Shown piece after piece: positions 12,170-23,786 of a stretch of DNA of 64,000 nt. The stretch's first letter is position 1, and every line of letters starts with the position of its first letter. The stretch is from Lasiosphaeria ovina (Eukaryota; Ascomycota; Sordariomycetes; Sordariales; Lasiosphaeriaceae). The translations under genes were made by a program, and so were the position numbers. The DNA is taken from positions 6,138,001 through 6,202,000 of the forward strand of contig JAULSN010000001.1 in NCBI GenBank assembly GCA_033439765.1, given 5' to 3'. The notes under the pieces are model-generated. The model was not told the DNA's origin, did not search any database, and was given only the letters and a program-made list of their open reading frames with translations.

Positions 12170-13976
12170 TCATGTCATCGTGACCTTTGGCTTGTAGAGG
12201 GACTGGGTCATCCTCTTACTACGCTGATTGCCCGTCTCGACTACGGGTTTTGGCCGTGCGTGGGTCCGCCTCCCAAGCATCAACATCTGAAAAGACGCCT
12301 GTGTGTTGTTGGTGTAGATGAAGAAAATAGCAGAAGACTGATGTGTTATTTTGCTGAATATGAAGTTGTACTGCCCAAGCTGTCCAGTGCATATTTCTTC
12401 CGAAGAGTGATCCCACTCAAGTCGGCATCGACGTACGGATTCTGGTTCGGGAAGAGACTCCAAACTTCCTCTGCGTAGATATTCAATGCAGGCAGCACTG
12501 GGGTGACGAGGGTTTGACGGGAACTTGCTTGTAAGGGCCACTTACCATCAAAGTGCTTTGTTAAAATTCCTGGAAGCTCTCAAAGGCGGCCCAGTGGATC
12601 ACGACTGTCCGAGCATAACCGGCTAGCAGGTCGGCATCGCTTCCATCGTCTGCCGCCTGGGTGCTATCCTCCACCACGTAGCGTAGTTTGGATCGGCGCG
12701 GAGACTGAAGCCTAGTTGGATGGTTTCACGCTGAACAAAACGTCGCACTCCAGTCAGCCCGATGAGAGCGCCAGAGGACTCATTGCGATGGGCAACGCCA
12801 AACTCGGCCATTCGCCATGGGAGATCGTTGCATGATACATCCTAGTGGGCTCGATGCGACAATGGCCGGGGAAATGCACTCGCTTCAGCCCAGACTGTTC
12901 CTTCTCAGCCTCGAAGGTGAACATATCTATCATCGATGTAAGCAGTATGACACAAGACCAAAATGTTACTTCTTTCAGAGTAGCGGTCCTAGTGAAAGTT
13001 TTTCCTGGATTACGCTTCGCGGCTTCGGCCAGGAAAGTCTGATATTCCTCCGTAAGCGTCTTGTCGGGGAATGAGGTACCGGCAATAACGATGGGTCGCT
13101 CCCTTCTCCTTGATTTCCCCCTAATAAACAGACACGAGCTGTGATAGTTCGAGTCAGTGTGAACGTAGAGAGACTGCAGCTGAAAAGGAGAATGCCAATC
13201 TTCAAGAACTTTTCTTGCCCTCAGGAGTTTTAATTCACGACCTAAAAAGACAACAAGACAAAAATTGGAAAATACACACCCCAAGGATAGAAAATGCCCT
13301 GGCCGTTCCAGTATGCTGACGTGTGGTCCTCGCCGAAGGTCATGAGCAAGCCACATCGGTAAACAGTGGCCTTCCAACACCGTGAACGCGCTGGTCGATT
13401 GGATATAGCCTAAGCTAGCTACACTCAACACCCCGACCTGACGAAATCGGCCTTGGGATATGACGTGGTGCTCGAACGGCTGCCCCTCCACGATGACGAG
13501 AGTTGGAGAGCTTGTCGAAGGCAGGCTTATCAGCCTCACAAATGGCGCTATACCTAAGGTCGGCGAAATCCAGCGCCCAAAGACCTCATTTGCTATTATG
13601 TATTAATTCGGATCTTTATTATTTGGGAGATTTTCTCAAAAGGGCTGATGAGAGCAGACGAACCTTCGGGGTGGTCGACTCCGAGAAGCTCTCAGCGGCA
13701 ATCGGCATCCAAAGGATGTTCAAGGTCCCGACAACCAAGGTAGCTGTCAACCATAGCAATGACAGTGGTTTCAACCAACGACGGGGACTTGGAAATCGAG
13801 CCGGCGACTGCAGCTAGGGATGTTTCCAATTGTTTTCCACCCATGCCCGTGCCATTGACTAGTGATGGAGACCTCGCTCTCCGGCTTTGGTGCTATAGCT
13901 TCCCCATGCTCGGCGGAGACGCCGTCAAAGAGAGGCAGACGGTGTTGAATATACCCCCACTCTGAGTTCGTTTCGC
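12170..13976 (-). pseudogene. unresolved coding-like stretch, probable decayed gene
   Basis: Protein-like text appears in more than one minus-strand frame. The longest run is 261 codons (13539 to 12754), which stops at 12754. The text SSG at its end continues as [16 protein letters not shown] one frame over, as if one G had been lost near 12757-12765. Further down, another frame reads AGYARTVVIHWAAFESFQEF and a later one ALNIYAEEVWSLFPNQNPY before a stop near 12350. Upstream, another frame holds a hydrophobic, membrane-like stretch around 13740-13690 (SLLWLTATLVVGTLNIL). No single set of introns that I tried connects these pieces without stops. I do not recognise the family. It may be an inactivated gene with frameshifts, or a working gene with introns I failed to place. 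Confidence 0.3.
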
Positions 13977-16560
13977 GCCGGAGAGCGGGAATTTATATTA
14001 GAAACTGTAGCATTGGGAATACCGGATATGCGTTTTATTGATGGTTCTTTCTACTCTGAGGGCCGGCCTCATGGCGCTTTCTTCCGGGCTTTCCCATTCC
14101 CAATTCCCAAGACAGGTAGGTGCCTGGGTTGGAGCCCACCGGACCATGCGTGCGAGGGCGGGCCCAGTTTAGCTCCCGAGTCATGTCCCGGGAGCATGAT
14201 TGTTACTGGTGGATTGGGGATGGAAGAGAATGGGGGGACGGGGCAGGCTATAGTGGGGAAATAAGGCGAGTTTCGCTTTTGGACCTCCCAAGTGACTCAC
14301 ATCAGTTTTCGTGGACCGAGGGTCTGCAGCCCGTTCGCAGGTGGCATGCTGTAACATTCTGGCCGTCTTCGGCTGCGTCGTGTCGAACGGGTTTCGACTT
14401 TTATGCTCCGACACCTTGCCCCAGAGTGGGGTATGATCCCATACTAATTAGTAATTACAGGCACAGCTAAAATTATTTGCCGCGGACAACATCGTCGGTC
14501 TAACTCGTAACAAGCATTGAAAGTTGGATATGAATTGCAAAGGCAAAGAAGGGGAACATTTCCCGAAGATCGCTCAAAACCAAAATATTTTCTAAATACC
14601 GAGGCACGAATATTTTGTACGGACTAGGGGGTTTCAGCCCATGGGCAGATTCGCAGCACGTAACGTGCTTAACCCTGATTGGTTGTATTTAATTTAGAGT
14701 GTGGCCCAAGCTTTCGGTTCTCTTACTAGTGTCTTAGCCCCATATCTGCTAACGTAAGCCCACCCACCCCGCGCCCACCATCTCTGCACGCCGCGATCCC
14801 CGCGGCAACTTCCATCCCTTCTTCTACGAATATAGCCGGGTTTTAATTGATTCGCCTACCCTTCATAGGCTCGATTGGGAGCACAATGTTGTTCGCTGCG
14901 GATTCTTGTTGGCGCCGGCATTGTGGGCCCGAGTGGGACGTGGCTTGATACAGTCGATCTATCCGTCAATATCCGTATCCGTACTGTCGATATATCAGGG
15001 TGCGGTCGAGCTCGACCAGGTTCCCCTCCTCACAACAATCGCCAGAAATTTTCCAAGTGATGAGGGGCCTGGAATGCTGCCCAGGCGGAAATTGACCAGC
15101 GCTACTATAACATCTACCTTAGGTAATGTATGTATGCACATAAGGTAGGTGGTAGGTATGTACCTACTACGTACCTGGCCTCGGAAGGCCCGCATCCCAA
15201 ATAGGTCCGGATACACGCTGTTTATCTCTCAGAGCGCAAGAACATGTAAAACCTAGCCTGGCTCGGTCTTGACGACGGCAACTGGAATGGTGTAGATAAG
15301 GCGGGCAGGCAGCGTGGCTGTTGAGTTATAGACAACGCTGGGTTTTGCATGTATGTACAGAGTATGTACGAATCATCATGTGGTCTAAGGTGATCGATCC
15401 TCCTCGGGAAAAAAATAATTTTGAGTCCAGTCACGCTGAAAAATTGGTTACTTTCAGATGGTAATGGACTGTTACAAATTGGGGCATGAATTTTCCCTCT
15501 AACGTTCCCCTCTGTCCCTCCCTCCCCAGCGATTCGGCCGGCTCTTTTCCAGGGAGGAAATCGATTCATATTTGCGCAAACCCCACTGTATCGGGGGCCC
15601 TTCACCCCCCAAGACGTCTCGTTAGCAGGCAAAAAAATCATAATCGTTTAGGCGTGCATGTACTGAACACGGCCTGGTCTATCTCCACCATTTTAGCAGA
15701 GTCTGAGAACCGAGAAAAATTTATTCCCACACACAAATCTCCTTCACCTTCGTTTTTGGCGAAGCACTTCTCTTTGCCTCCTTCGGCACATTTTCCCCTT
15801 CTTTCTTTTTCCAACCTTCATCCTCACAAACCGCTTCCAGCCTCGTGCAGCTCAAGGACTATCACCAGAGGCCTGCCTGTCTTCTGGGCTTCGTCGTCGG
15901 CTGTCCGTAGATCCGAGGCCTTGCCTACGTTGGGCTCTTCGCGGAAAATTTGGCAGCCATTGTCCGCCCACAGTGGTTACACTGCTGTGCGTGTGCCGTC
16001 GTCTCTCTCGCTCTTTCCCAGCATTTTTTCTTGGCCACTTCGACAGGTGGCTTTCTCTTCCTCTCCCCCGGGGATCATCGATCGAGACCTCGAGAATCTG
16101 AGACCTCGACCACCCCGCCCAACCTGCCGAGCGACCGGGAAACAGGCGCTGCAATCACGACCAGTGCGTGTTCGCGGAAGCTTTAACCGCCACGAACAGG
16201 CGATTTTGCCTCCCTCCCCATTCCGGTGTCACCCCAAGAACCTTGAAGAAACCATTCGCCAGTTTTGGGACGTTTAGCCTCACGGTCACTTTTTGCATTA
16301 CTCGACCACGACCCATTCTCCGGTGTCCCTTCGAGCAACGGCGTCGTCAACGACTTGTTAGTGCGGAGAGGTGGTTTTGGCCTCTCCGGACATTGCCTAA
16401 CTGAGGCAGGTTTACCGTGCAGTCTGGGCAGAGGCGAGCCCAGTGCCGTGAACAGAGGTCGACAGTCGCGAGCTTTTTAGTCTCGCGAGGCCAGGTCAAT
16501 TCCGTTGCCTTCAAGCTACGGACTTGCCAACACAGAGTCTACACCCACACTCGTATCAAG
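13977..16560. promoter_or_regulatory. upstream region of the La-domain gene
   Basis: Contains an A/T-richer part at about 14.45-14.75 kb, ACCTACC/TAGGTA-type motifs at 15.11-15.18 kb, and from about 15.49 kb a long C/T-rich plus strand leading into the La-domain gene. The 263-codon frame at 15486-16277 has a composition (Pro, Ser, Arg, Phe) that follows from the pyrimidine tract and shows no domain. It is best read as promoter and 5' leader. A 5' UTR intron is possible but not resolved. Confidence 0.45.
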
Positions 16561-19500
16561 ATGTCGAGCACAGCTTTTTCTTATGCGCAAGCCGCAAAAC
16601 GCCAGATTGTTTCTCAGCCGAGTCCGCAATTGACGTCGAGTACTGCCCCACCGTCGACCAGCTCGCAGGCCAAAGATGACATTCTGACCGCTAACACGTC
16701 CGTCACAGCTTCTTCAGTCACGTCAAACGATGCTGAGGCACCCGACGGGGACAAGACTACGCAACCCGACGTCGATGTGGCGTTGTCGAGACAGAACTCG
16801 GAGCTAGGCTCTCTCAGAGTATCGGTCCCTTCTACGACAATGGCAGTTGCTGAGCGCTTGACCAAATCAGACACGGCGGTGGAGTCGCTGGACCATGCCG
16901 AGGATAAGAGCACCTCGTCAGCAAGCCGGACGTCCCGCACCAACGACAATGTTTACGACAAGAAGGGCCGAAAGACCAAGAAGAGTCGAGGCAGTGACAG
17001 AGATTCGCAGAGCGAGCAAGCTCTGGAGGACGAAAAGGAGAAGGAAATCCCCAAGCCGGTTTTTTCTGAGGCGCCTTTGCCTGCCGTCAACGTGTGGGCA
17101 AGGCGGATAGAGGCCCAGCAAGCGGCGAAAGCCAAGCTCGCACCCGCAGCCGTACCTAGTGTTGGACCCGCCGTCGCTACGAACACTGATACAAAGAAGC
17201 GCGACACCGCCGAAGAGGCAGACGCTCACAGCAGTGCTTTGAACAGAGCGGTCAATGGAGACAAGATGTCGAGAAAGACGCCCGAGCTGCCCCGACCCAC
17301 AGAGCAAGCACAGCGCAGAGCCGCTCCCCGCGGAAGTCGTGCCAATGACAAGGACGAGAGGGGCTCTGTTGCTTTGCCCCCTGTCGCCGATGCATCCTTG
17401 TGGCCGGACCCGAAGTCTGCCGCCGCGACGACGGATGAACTGTCTCGCAAGTCGCAAGATAAGCCTGAGACCACTGAGAACCATAGCCAGGATGATGCTG
17501 GCCAAGCAAAGAAGAAGACCTGGGTCAACCTCGAGATAATTCCGAATGTCATTTGGCAAACTCCGATGCCGCCGCGCGGGACAAAGCCTCGGGGTGGTGC
17601 CCGTGGAGGCCGTGAGCAAGTTTCGGCAAGGCCCAACCAGGGCAGTGTCACCAGTCCCACCAATGCCTCTACGCCCGGTCCTGTGAACGACAAGTCCACG
17701 CCCGCGGGCGTGTCCGTGGTGACCAAAGCTGCAGTGCCCCGCCCAAGGGAGGGAAGCATTCCAGCGCGCGCGGCGTCCCAGGGTGCCCCCCCTCACGCCT
17801 CCAAGCGTGCATCGATCGATGGCGCTTCATCGAGAGATCAGCGAAAGATGTCTGTTACAGCGAACACAGAGCAGGCCCGTGAATCTGGCACTGATTCTTC
17901 TGTTGTAAGTATTCTCTCTCCTCATGCGCCTACCCACTGTACCCCAGGGTCATTCACTGCGCTCAGTCTCTAACTTCCTTTTTAGTTTCCCGTCAAGAAG
18001 GGAACTGTATCGCGAGAGAACCGACACGATGTCGGACCCGTGAATTCCGAGCCTGGGCATGGTATACCACGGGCTCTGCATCAAGACCGACCTAATAACT
18101 TCCACCCGAGAGGTCTGGAATTTGCTAAAGAGGGACCACAGTCCGCCATTGGTGTTCAACAATACCCGGTGCGCGAGGCTCGCTCTGAACGTGTCAGCCG
18201 TGGCGGATACCGCGCCCGCGGTGGCCACAACGGCGCAACCGGACCTCACTCCGCATCCTCGACGTATGGCCCGAATGGCCAGTATTCCGCCCACTCTCCT
18301 TACCAGCCACGTCAAACCCCTGCTGCTCACAGCCCTCCGCCATACTCTGGCCAGTTCCCGGTATCTTTTGTGCCACAAGGTAGAGGAAGGGGTAACAAGT
18401 GGGCCACCTCGGGCCAGTCGTCCGGCCGGAATGGCTCAACTGGAGGAGCATTCCCCCCCAAACCTCAAGTCAACGAGTTCCCGGTCACACAATACGCGCC
18501 GTATTCCTTTTACCACCCGTATGACCAGACTCTCCTGGTAGCCAAATCGCAGGTCGAGTACTACCTGTCCGTGGAAAATCTCTGCAAAGATTTCTACCTC
18601 CGAAAGCGCATGGACGGCCAAGGTTTTGTACCCCTCAGCGTCATCGCCGGGTTCAAGAGAATGCAGTCACTGGCGAAGGACAGCTGGGCCGCTCTGGATC
18701 TTATCCGCGCCGCGTCCTCGTACTCGGAAGTTCTCGAATATGTCATCGGTGATGATAACATTGAGCGTCTCCGACTTCGCGAGAAATGGAATGCTTTTGT
18801 TCTGCCAGAGCATGAGCGAGTTCAGGAAGCCCAAAACAACGGCCCCGCGAATTTTGCGCCGGTCAATAGACAGCAAGCGACGCCCCTGTCGACGACGTAT
18901 CCAGGCCCCCTTATGCCTCAGGCATACCCTGCGACCCCGAGTTCTGTGCTGTATTCCGGATACCCCGATGAACAGATGTTCCAGGCGCCCGACTACATGA
19001 ACGGAGCTCAATTCGAGCCTGCCATGAACGGCGGTGACGTCAATGGACACCGATATGTTTCGGAGACTCAGTTGTCTGCAGGTGTCGCGGAATGGTCGCC
19101 GCCGACTCTTGAGAGTCTGAGCAATTTTACGGATGCTCAGGTCGAGAAATTGATGATGATCTTGGACTACAACGAGAAGGATGGTTCAGACTCCCCGGAA
19201 GCTGCTGGAGTGGCCGGCTATGTCTCGGATGGTCCTCATCACGGGCTGAACGGTGTCTCTGCCAGCACTACGGAAGCTCCAGTGTAGGTCTTCACTTATT
19301 TGGTCGCATATTTTGAACCGAGCTAACGATTCTCAGTGTTAATGGAGGGACACCTAATGGAACTGCGAATACGCAGTCTTCCGCTCAGTCGACACAGACC
19401 GCTGTCGAGGTCGTTTGGATAGATGAACAGCGGGCAGGGAACACCACCAAGAACACGGAGCGTCAACCCTACACACAAATTCGCCAAGCAGCTCTTGATC

Positions 19501-19802
19501 AGCGCCGCAATGCTGTACCCGGTGAGACGCCGAGGGAGATGCAGAAGCTCTACGAATTTTGGTCCCGGCTCCTACTCAAGGACTTCAATGCGAAGATTTA
19601 TGAGGAGTTCAAGGAACTCGCTCTCGCCGACGCTTCTGCTCCAGTTCCGACCAAGTACGGTCTGAAGTATCTGATCAAGTTTTACGACAACCTCCTCAAT
19701 GGCGGTGCCCAAAAGCCTTGGCCTCAGGGCCAGGCTACCCCCGCCATCCTCAAGGTACACTACAACGAGGCCCTGGGACGGGCGCAGGGGGTCTTGAACT
19801 GA
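16561..19802 (+). CDS. La-domain RNA-binding protein (LARP1/Sro9-Slf1 type)
   Basis: Three exons (16561-17904, 17986-19283, 19337-19802) close in phase to give 1035 residues. The first 600 or so residues are disordered: Ser/Thr-rich, then Lys/Glu-rich (KEKEIPKPVFSEAPLPAVNVW, the last part a motif common to this family), then Arg/Gly-rich with RGG-like text (PRGGARGGREQ) and a Tyr/Gln/Pro stretch. The La module lies at about 625-715, with LLVAKSQVEYYLSVENLCKD, YLRKRMDGQGFVPLSVIAGF and a closing REKW. It binds RNA 3' ends in related proteins. The C-terminal part has IRQAALDQRRNAVPGETPRE followed by a helical block ending LIKFYDNLL. Fungal relatives (Sro9, Slf1) associate with ribosomes and mRNA in the cytoplasm; that role is inferred here. 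The start is chosen at ATG 16561 because the frame upstream is leader-like. Confidence 0.9.
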
Positions 19803-21551
19803 TATCCCCATCTCAACTCTTGGCCATCTGCCATCTTTCAGAGATGGCTGCCACGGTCCCCGTGGATCAACAGATCGTTCCTCATCTAGCCCGGTCTGAT
19901 CATCTTGATATTGCGGCCATTTGACGACGGGTATCAGGCCTCGTTGCCTGCCTCCGGTCTCTGACTCGAATGGAGCTATCTCGTACACCAGACAGCCCTC
20001 GGAACAAACGAAACCACAGTCAGCACTTGATGCCATTTTCCCAAGCGGAAGCTGGTGCTTAATTCTTCTATATTTGGTCGGGTCTGGACATTTAGCGGGC
20101 GGCATCTATACATCAATCACAATGCCGTTCTCGGCCATCCTTATTAGACCTACTTCTCGGAGCTCTCGGAGCAACACTCGATTGGCGAGGAAGTGTCGAC
20201 GAGCGGAATTGGCCCTTCTCTCACGTGTCTACGCGATGCCATTGCGACGCTCTCTTGCCGAGCTTAGACGGCCATGCGGGTTTTCTTTTTTCGACCTCTA
20301 TGAGATTGGCCCGGCCGATACCCTGTCGCCGAGCCGGCAGTGTGGCCAGCCAGTGTCTTTTTCTTTCTTTTTCACAATCGGATTTTATAATTAGGACGAG
20401 TGGGGATTCTTGCGTGACCCGGATTGGAACTTTTCCTGGACGCCATTTTTGACCGTTTGGCAGTCATGCTCGAGGGCCATAATCTTTCTTGGGCATCTGG
20501 AATCTGCAACAAATCTTGCGTCACATAAACACGGGAAGGGGTACCTCCACTCTGCCATTTTCGGGCGCTTGTCAATTCTCTGGTTTGTTTATCTCGGCTC
20601 TTCGCCACCGGCAAGTGTTTGGGAGGGTTGGCCTGGACCTCGACTATGTGTGGGATGGAATTGCCGAGAAGCCAAGCCCAGGCGCCGGCCTAGACAAGCT
20701 ACGTCGGGGATTGCGCGTTGATTTACGGCGAAAAAAAAGTTTCTTGGTTTTACTCTCTGAGCGGCGCCCGCCATCTTTATGCATTGTCGACTGGCGGGGA
20801 GAGGGGATCTTGCATTCAACGGGAAGTGAAAGATGGGGACAGGAGGTTTGGGACTCGACGAGTCATTAGACTCGTCACTGCTCTTCGGAATCACCGCCAG
20901 TTGCACAGCGAACTCTCATTTTCTTTACGGAAGACAAAAGCGGCTGTTCTGGCTTGCACATTGTATGAATAGAGAACATCACACACCAACCACCAAAAAA
21001 AAATTGATAAAAATGTAGTTAATACACATCGTTGTCTGTTAGGGGTGCCGAGATCGGTCTTTGTGTCAGAGGACCGAGGTAAAGGTTTCAGGCAGGGTGC
21101 ATATACGTGTATATATTCTTTCGTGTACTCTAAGAGACAGATATTCTTTCTTGTACACTCTAGGAGCGACTTCCACAAGTTTCTCTAGATTTATCCCAAA
21201 GTGAAATAAATGGCTTATACGCGCACACACACATCTAGGAGGGCCGGCTGGCAGCGGGGTTGGATGGATTCGGATTCATATGAGAATCGGGTTGCGCAAA
21301 CCCTTGGTTGGACATTGGACTTGCCGAATCAAACTAAGGGCAGGTAGCTAAAAGGCGAACAGCCTAGCGGGCAATTTCCAACACACTACGGGAATTTAGC
21401 TTAAGCTTTCAACTTGCCGACGAAAATTTACATCAAATCTTAGACCGGGCACGCATTGGTGGCATGTAGGAGTGTCAGCACCGGGGTTTTGAACGAGCAT
21501 TTTCATTTTTCAACATACTCGTCTGGCCAGCAGTGGCGCGACGGACGACTC
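19803..21551. other. intergenic between two plus-strand genes
   Basis: Holds the 3' UTR of the La-domain gene and the promoter of the small bHLH gene. The frames present are short and not protein-like. The part at 20.99-21.2 kb is A/T-rich. No RNA gene or repeat is evident. Confidence 0.5.
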
Positions 21552-22093
21552 ATGTCAGACCAGGACGACAAACCACGCCTCACCGAGGAGGAAAGGAAGG
21601 CCAATCACATTGCATCCGGTAAAGAAAACGCCACAGGGTTTTGCTTGAACACTCTTCAGACTCATCTTCATATTATTGTCATTCATATTAGTCTTACTCT
21701 GCTGACTGGGTATGCTGCTATCTTTGCCTTCGCTTCTCACTGAGCAGAGCAGAAGCGCCGACAAGCCATTCGCGATGGGTTCGACCGGCTATCGGTCATC
21801 GTGCCCGGCATGGAGGGCATGGCACGTTCCGAAGGCGTCGTGCTCCGGCACACCATCGATCTCATCCACGAGCAGCTGAAGGAGAGAGAGGCTCTTATCC
21901 GGGAACTCGAGGCGAAAGGCGAGACGGTGGATCCGGCCCTGAAGACGGGATACCAGGAGTAAGTTCAGGAGAATCCTCATCATAAAAAGCTGCTTCCAGA
22001 GAGACCTTGATACTAACAACCCATATCACGCCCACCAGAGGACTGGCAGCTCTCGAGGAAAGGGCTACCAAGGCCGAACAGAACAGCTCCTAG
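21552..22093 (+). CDS. small bHLH protein, Ino4-like
   Basis: Three short exons (21552-21618, 21748-21958, 22039-22093) join in phase to give 110 residues. The protein is little more than a bHLH domain: basic region and helix 1 read HIASEQKRRQAIRDGFDRL (about 19-37), the loop is short (SVIVPGMEGMARS), helix 2 is GVVLRHTIDLIHEQL, and a Glu/Arg/Leu heptad region follows. The H-x3-E-x2-R pattern for E-box binding is present (His-19, Glu-23, Arg-26, Arg-27). Size and layout resemble yeast Ino4, which works as a heterodimer with Ino2 to drive phospholipid genes; that function is known for yeast and only inferred here. Because no exon is longer than 211 bases, simple frame searches miss this gene. 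Confidence 0.85.
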
Positions 22094-23786
22094 ACTGAGG
22101 TCTAGACTACTGTCTACCTTATTGCATTTCCAATGACTTTTACCACAACGTCCCGAGATTGCCGTTGTTGAGCCTCGAGTTTTAGGATACGTCTACTCAA
22201 TATACCTGGAGGAGGCGACTGCTCGGCTGCGCCACCCGGGCACTGCGTCATGTCTTCTGACGCCTCATCTTCGCGTCGTGGGGCGGGTCCTGTACATACA
22301 TACATACATGTAGAGTCGTGTGCATATCGAGGGAGACAAGGCAGACTCAAGAAACAGGAGATGGCGGCCTCAAATTCTCAATACTTTTCAGTGAGCGGCA
22401 CATAGAGGTAGGCAGGCTTATCCATTCATGACCATTTTGGATTATGCTGGACAGTAATGACATCCAAGGCAGGACTACGGAATACCCAAGTGAACTTACA
22501 AATCGGAGGCAGCCTGGGCGGCCAGGGGCCACGATGAGGGGGGCGGTGTTTAGGTGTGCCAAGTTGGAAGTTCATACAGTGCATTACAGTGCCCAGCAGT
22601 GCCAAACAGGTCCTTCCCAGGAAGCTATCCACAGCCCTTCCTACACTAGAGTCTAACCCGTTTCCGCGTATCCATACTGCGCATGGATACCTAGAGAAAA
22701 CAGAAAAACAATGCCATCATTGCTCCACCGATTGCTGCTTGGTTCCATCCTTTTTGCCCGAGTTCATCATGTTTGGTGCCCAGTTCAGCCCAGCCTAGCG
22801 CCCCATTTTTTTTTTAAAAATTTTTTTTTTTTAATTGGTTAGGCGGGAATCAAGGTCTGCGAGTAGGCAACCTTCGAGTTCCTCGGGACCTACCCAGCCA
22901 GTCAGTTGTTGGTGAAGAGGCTCGGACATAAAGCCGGAGAGGTGAGCCTGACACTGTCCGGCTGCCCGCCTCCCTGTGTGTAATGAAGATCCTGCGATGT
23001 CTCATCCTCTAGCGTGGTGCCGCCCGGCCTCCCATGCTTCCACACGGCACAGAGCTTTGCAAGTTGCGTGAAGGGTCGGGGAGGGGTGCGGTGCGTCTCT
23101 GCCCAAGACGAACGGAAGTCTCTCTCTGGTCGGCGACGGCCAACCAGGAATCGGCCTGACCAAGCACGCACGGCCAGGCTCTCCATCCTCATCCTCACGC
23201 CTTCCCGCCGCAGCGCATGTTTCCCTCTTTTCTACCTCCTTCTCTCCACCCCGCTCTCTTTCCCCCCGATAGCAATCTTTCATTCGCTCATCACCGGGTT
23301 TCGAGCATTCGGGGATCGCTGAGTGCAAATTTCGAGTCGAGGTGTCAATATTGCGATTCACTCGTGCCTAACTGATATTCCTCTGGCCTCACCCAAAGCA
23401 AGCGGCTTATTAGCGCCCATCTTGTATCGTTCGTGGCGGGGCTCGGCTGGCCGCTGCACCCAAGGGTACCAACCTGGAAGGCGCTCGCTCTCACTCACCC
23501 CGCTCCGTCACTGTCCTGGGCTGCACAGTACGCAGTGGATGATTCCTTAAAAATAGAGCACCCCGCCGCACCACCCCACTCCTGGGCGCCTTCCATTCAG
23601 TCTCACCCGACCAACCTCGTCTCTGCGCCAGGTTGTATTTCCAACTCTTCTCCCTCCCCTCCTTTTCGACCAAGAGGGCGAAAAAAGGTCTGCGACCAAC
23701 ACCAACCACAACAACTATACCATCGCCTTCATCACCATTTTCCGCTGTTTTTGGGCTGATTTCTCTGGTCGGGTGGCCGTCTCGAT
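22094..23786. promoter_or_regulatory. intergenic with promoter of the DUF3824 gene
   Basis: After the 3' flank of the small bHLH gene there is an A/T homopolymer tract at about 22808-22840 (runs of T, A and T). From about 23.2 kb a strong C/T-rich plus strand runs to the start at 23787, typical of a fungal core promoter and 5' leader. The frames here are not protein-like. Confidence 0.5.

Noticed and set aside
15486..16277. 263-codon plus-strand frame before the La-domain gene
   Set aside because: Pro/Ser/Phe composition follows from the C/T-rich leader and no domain is present. Read as promoter and 5' leader.
16918..17796. 292-codon frame opposite the La-domain gene
   Set aside because: Antisense shadow of a GC-rich coding exon; composition is Arg/Gly/Leu without any domain.
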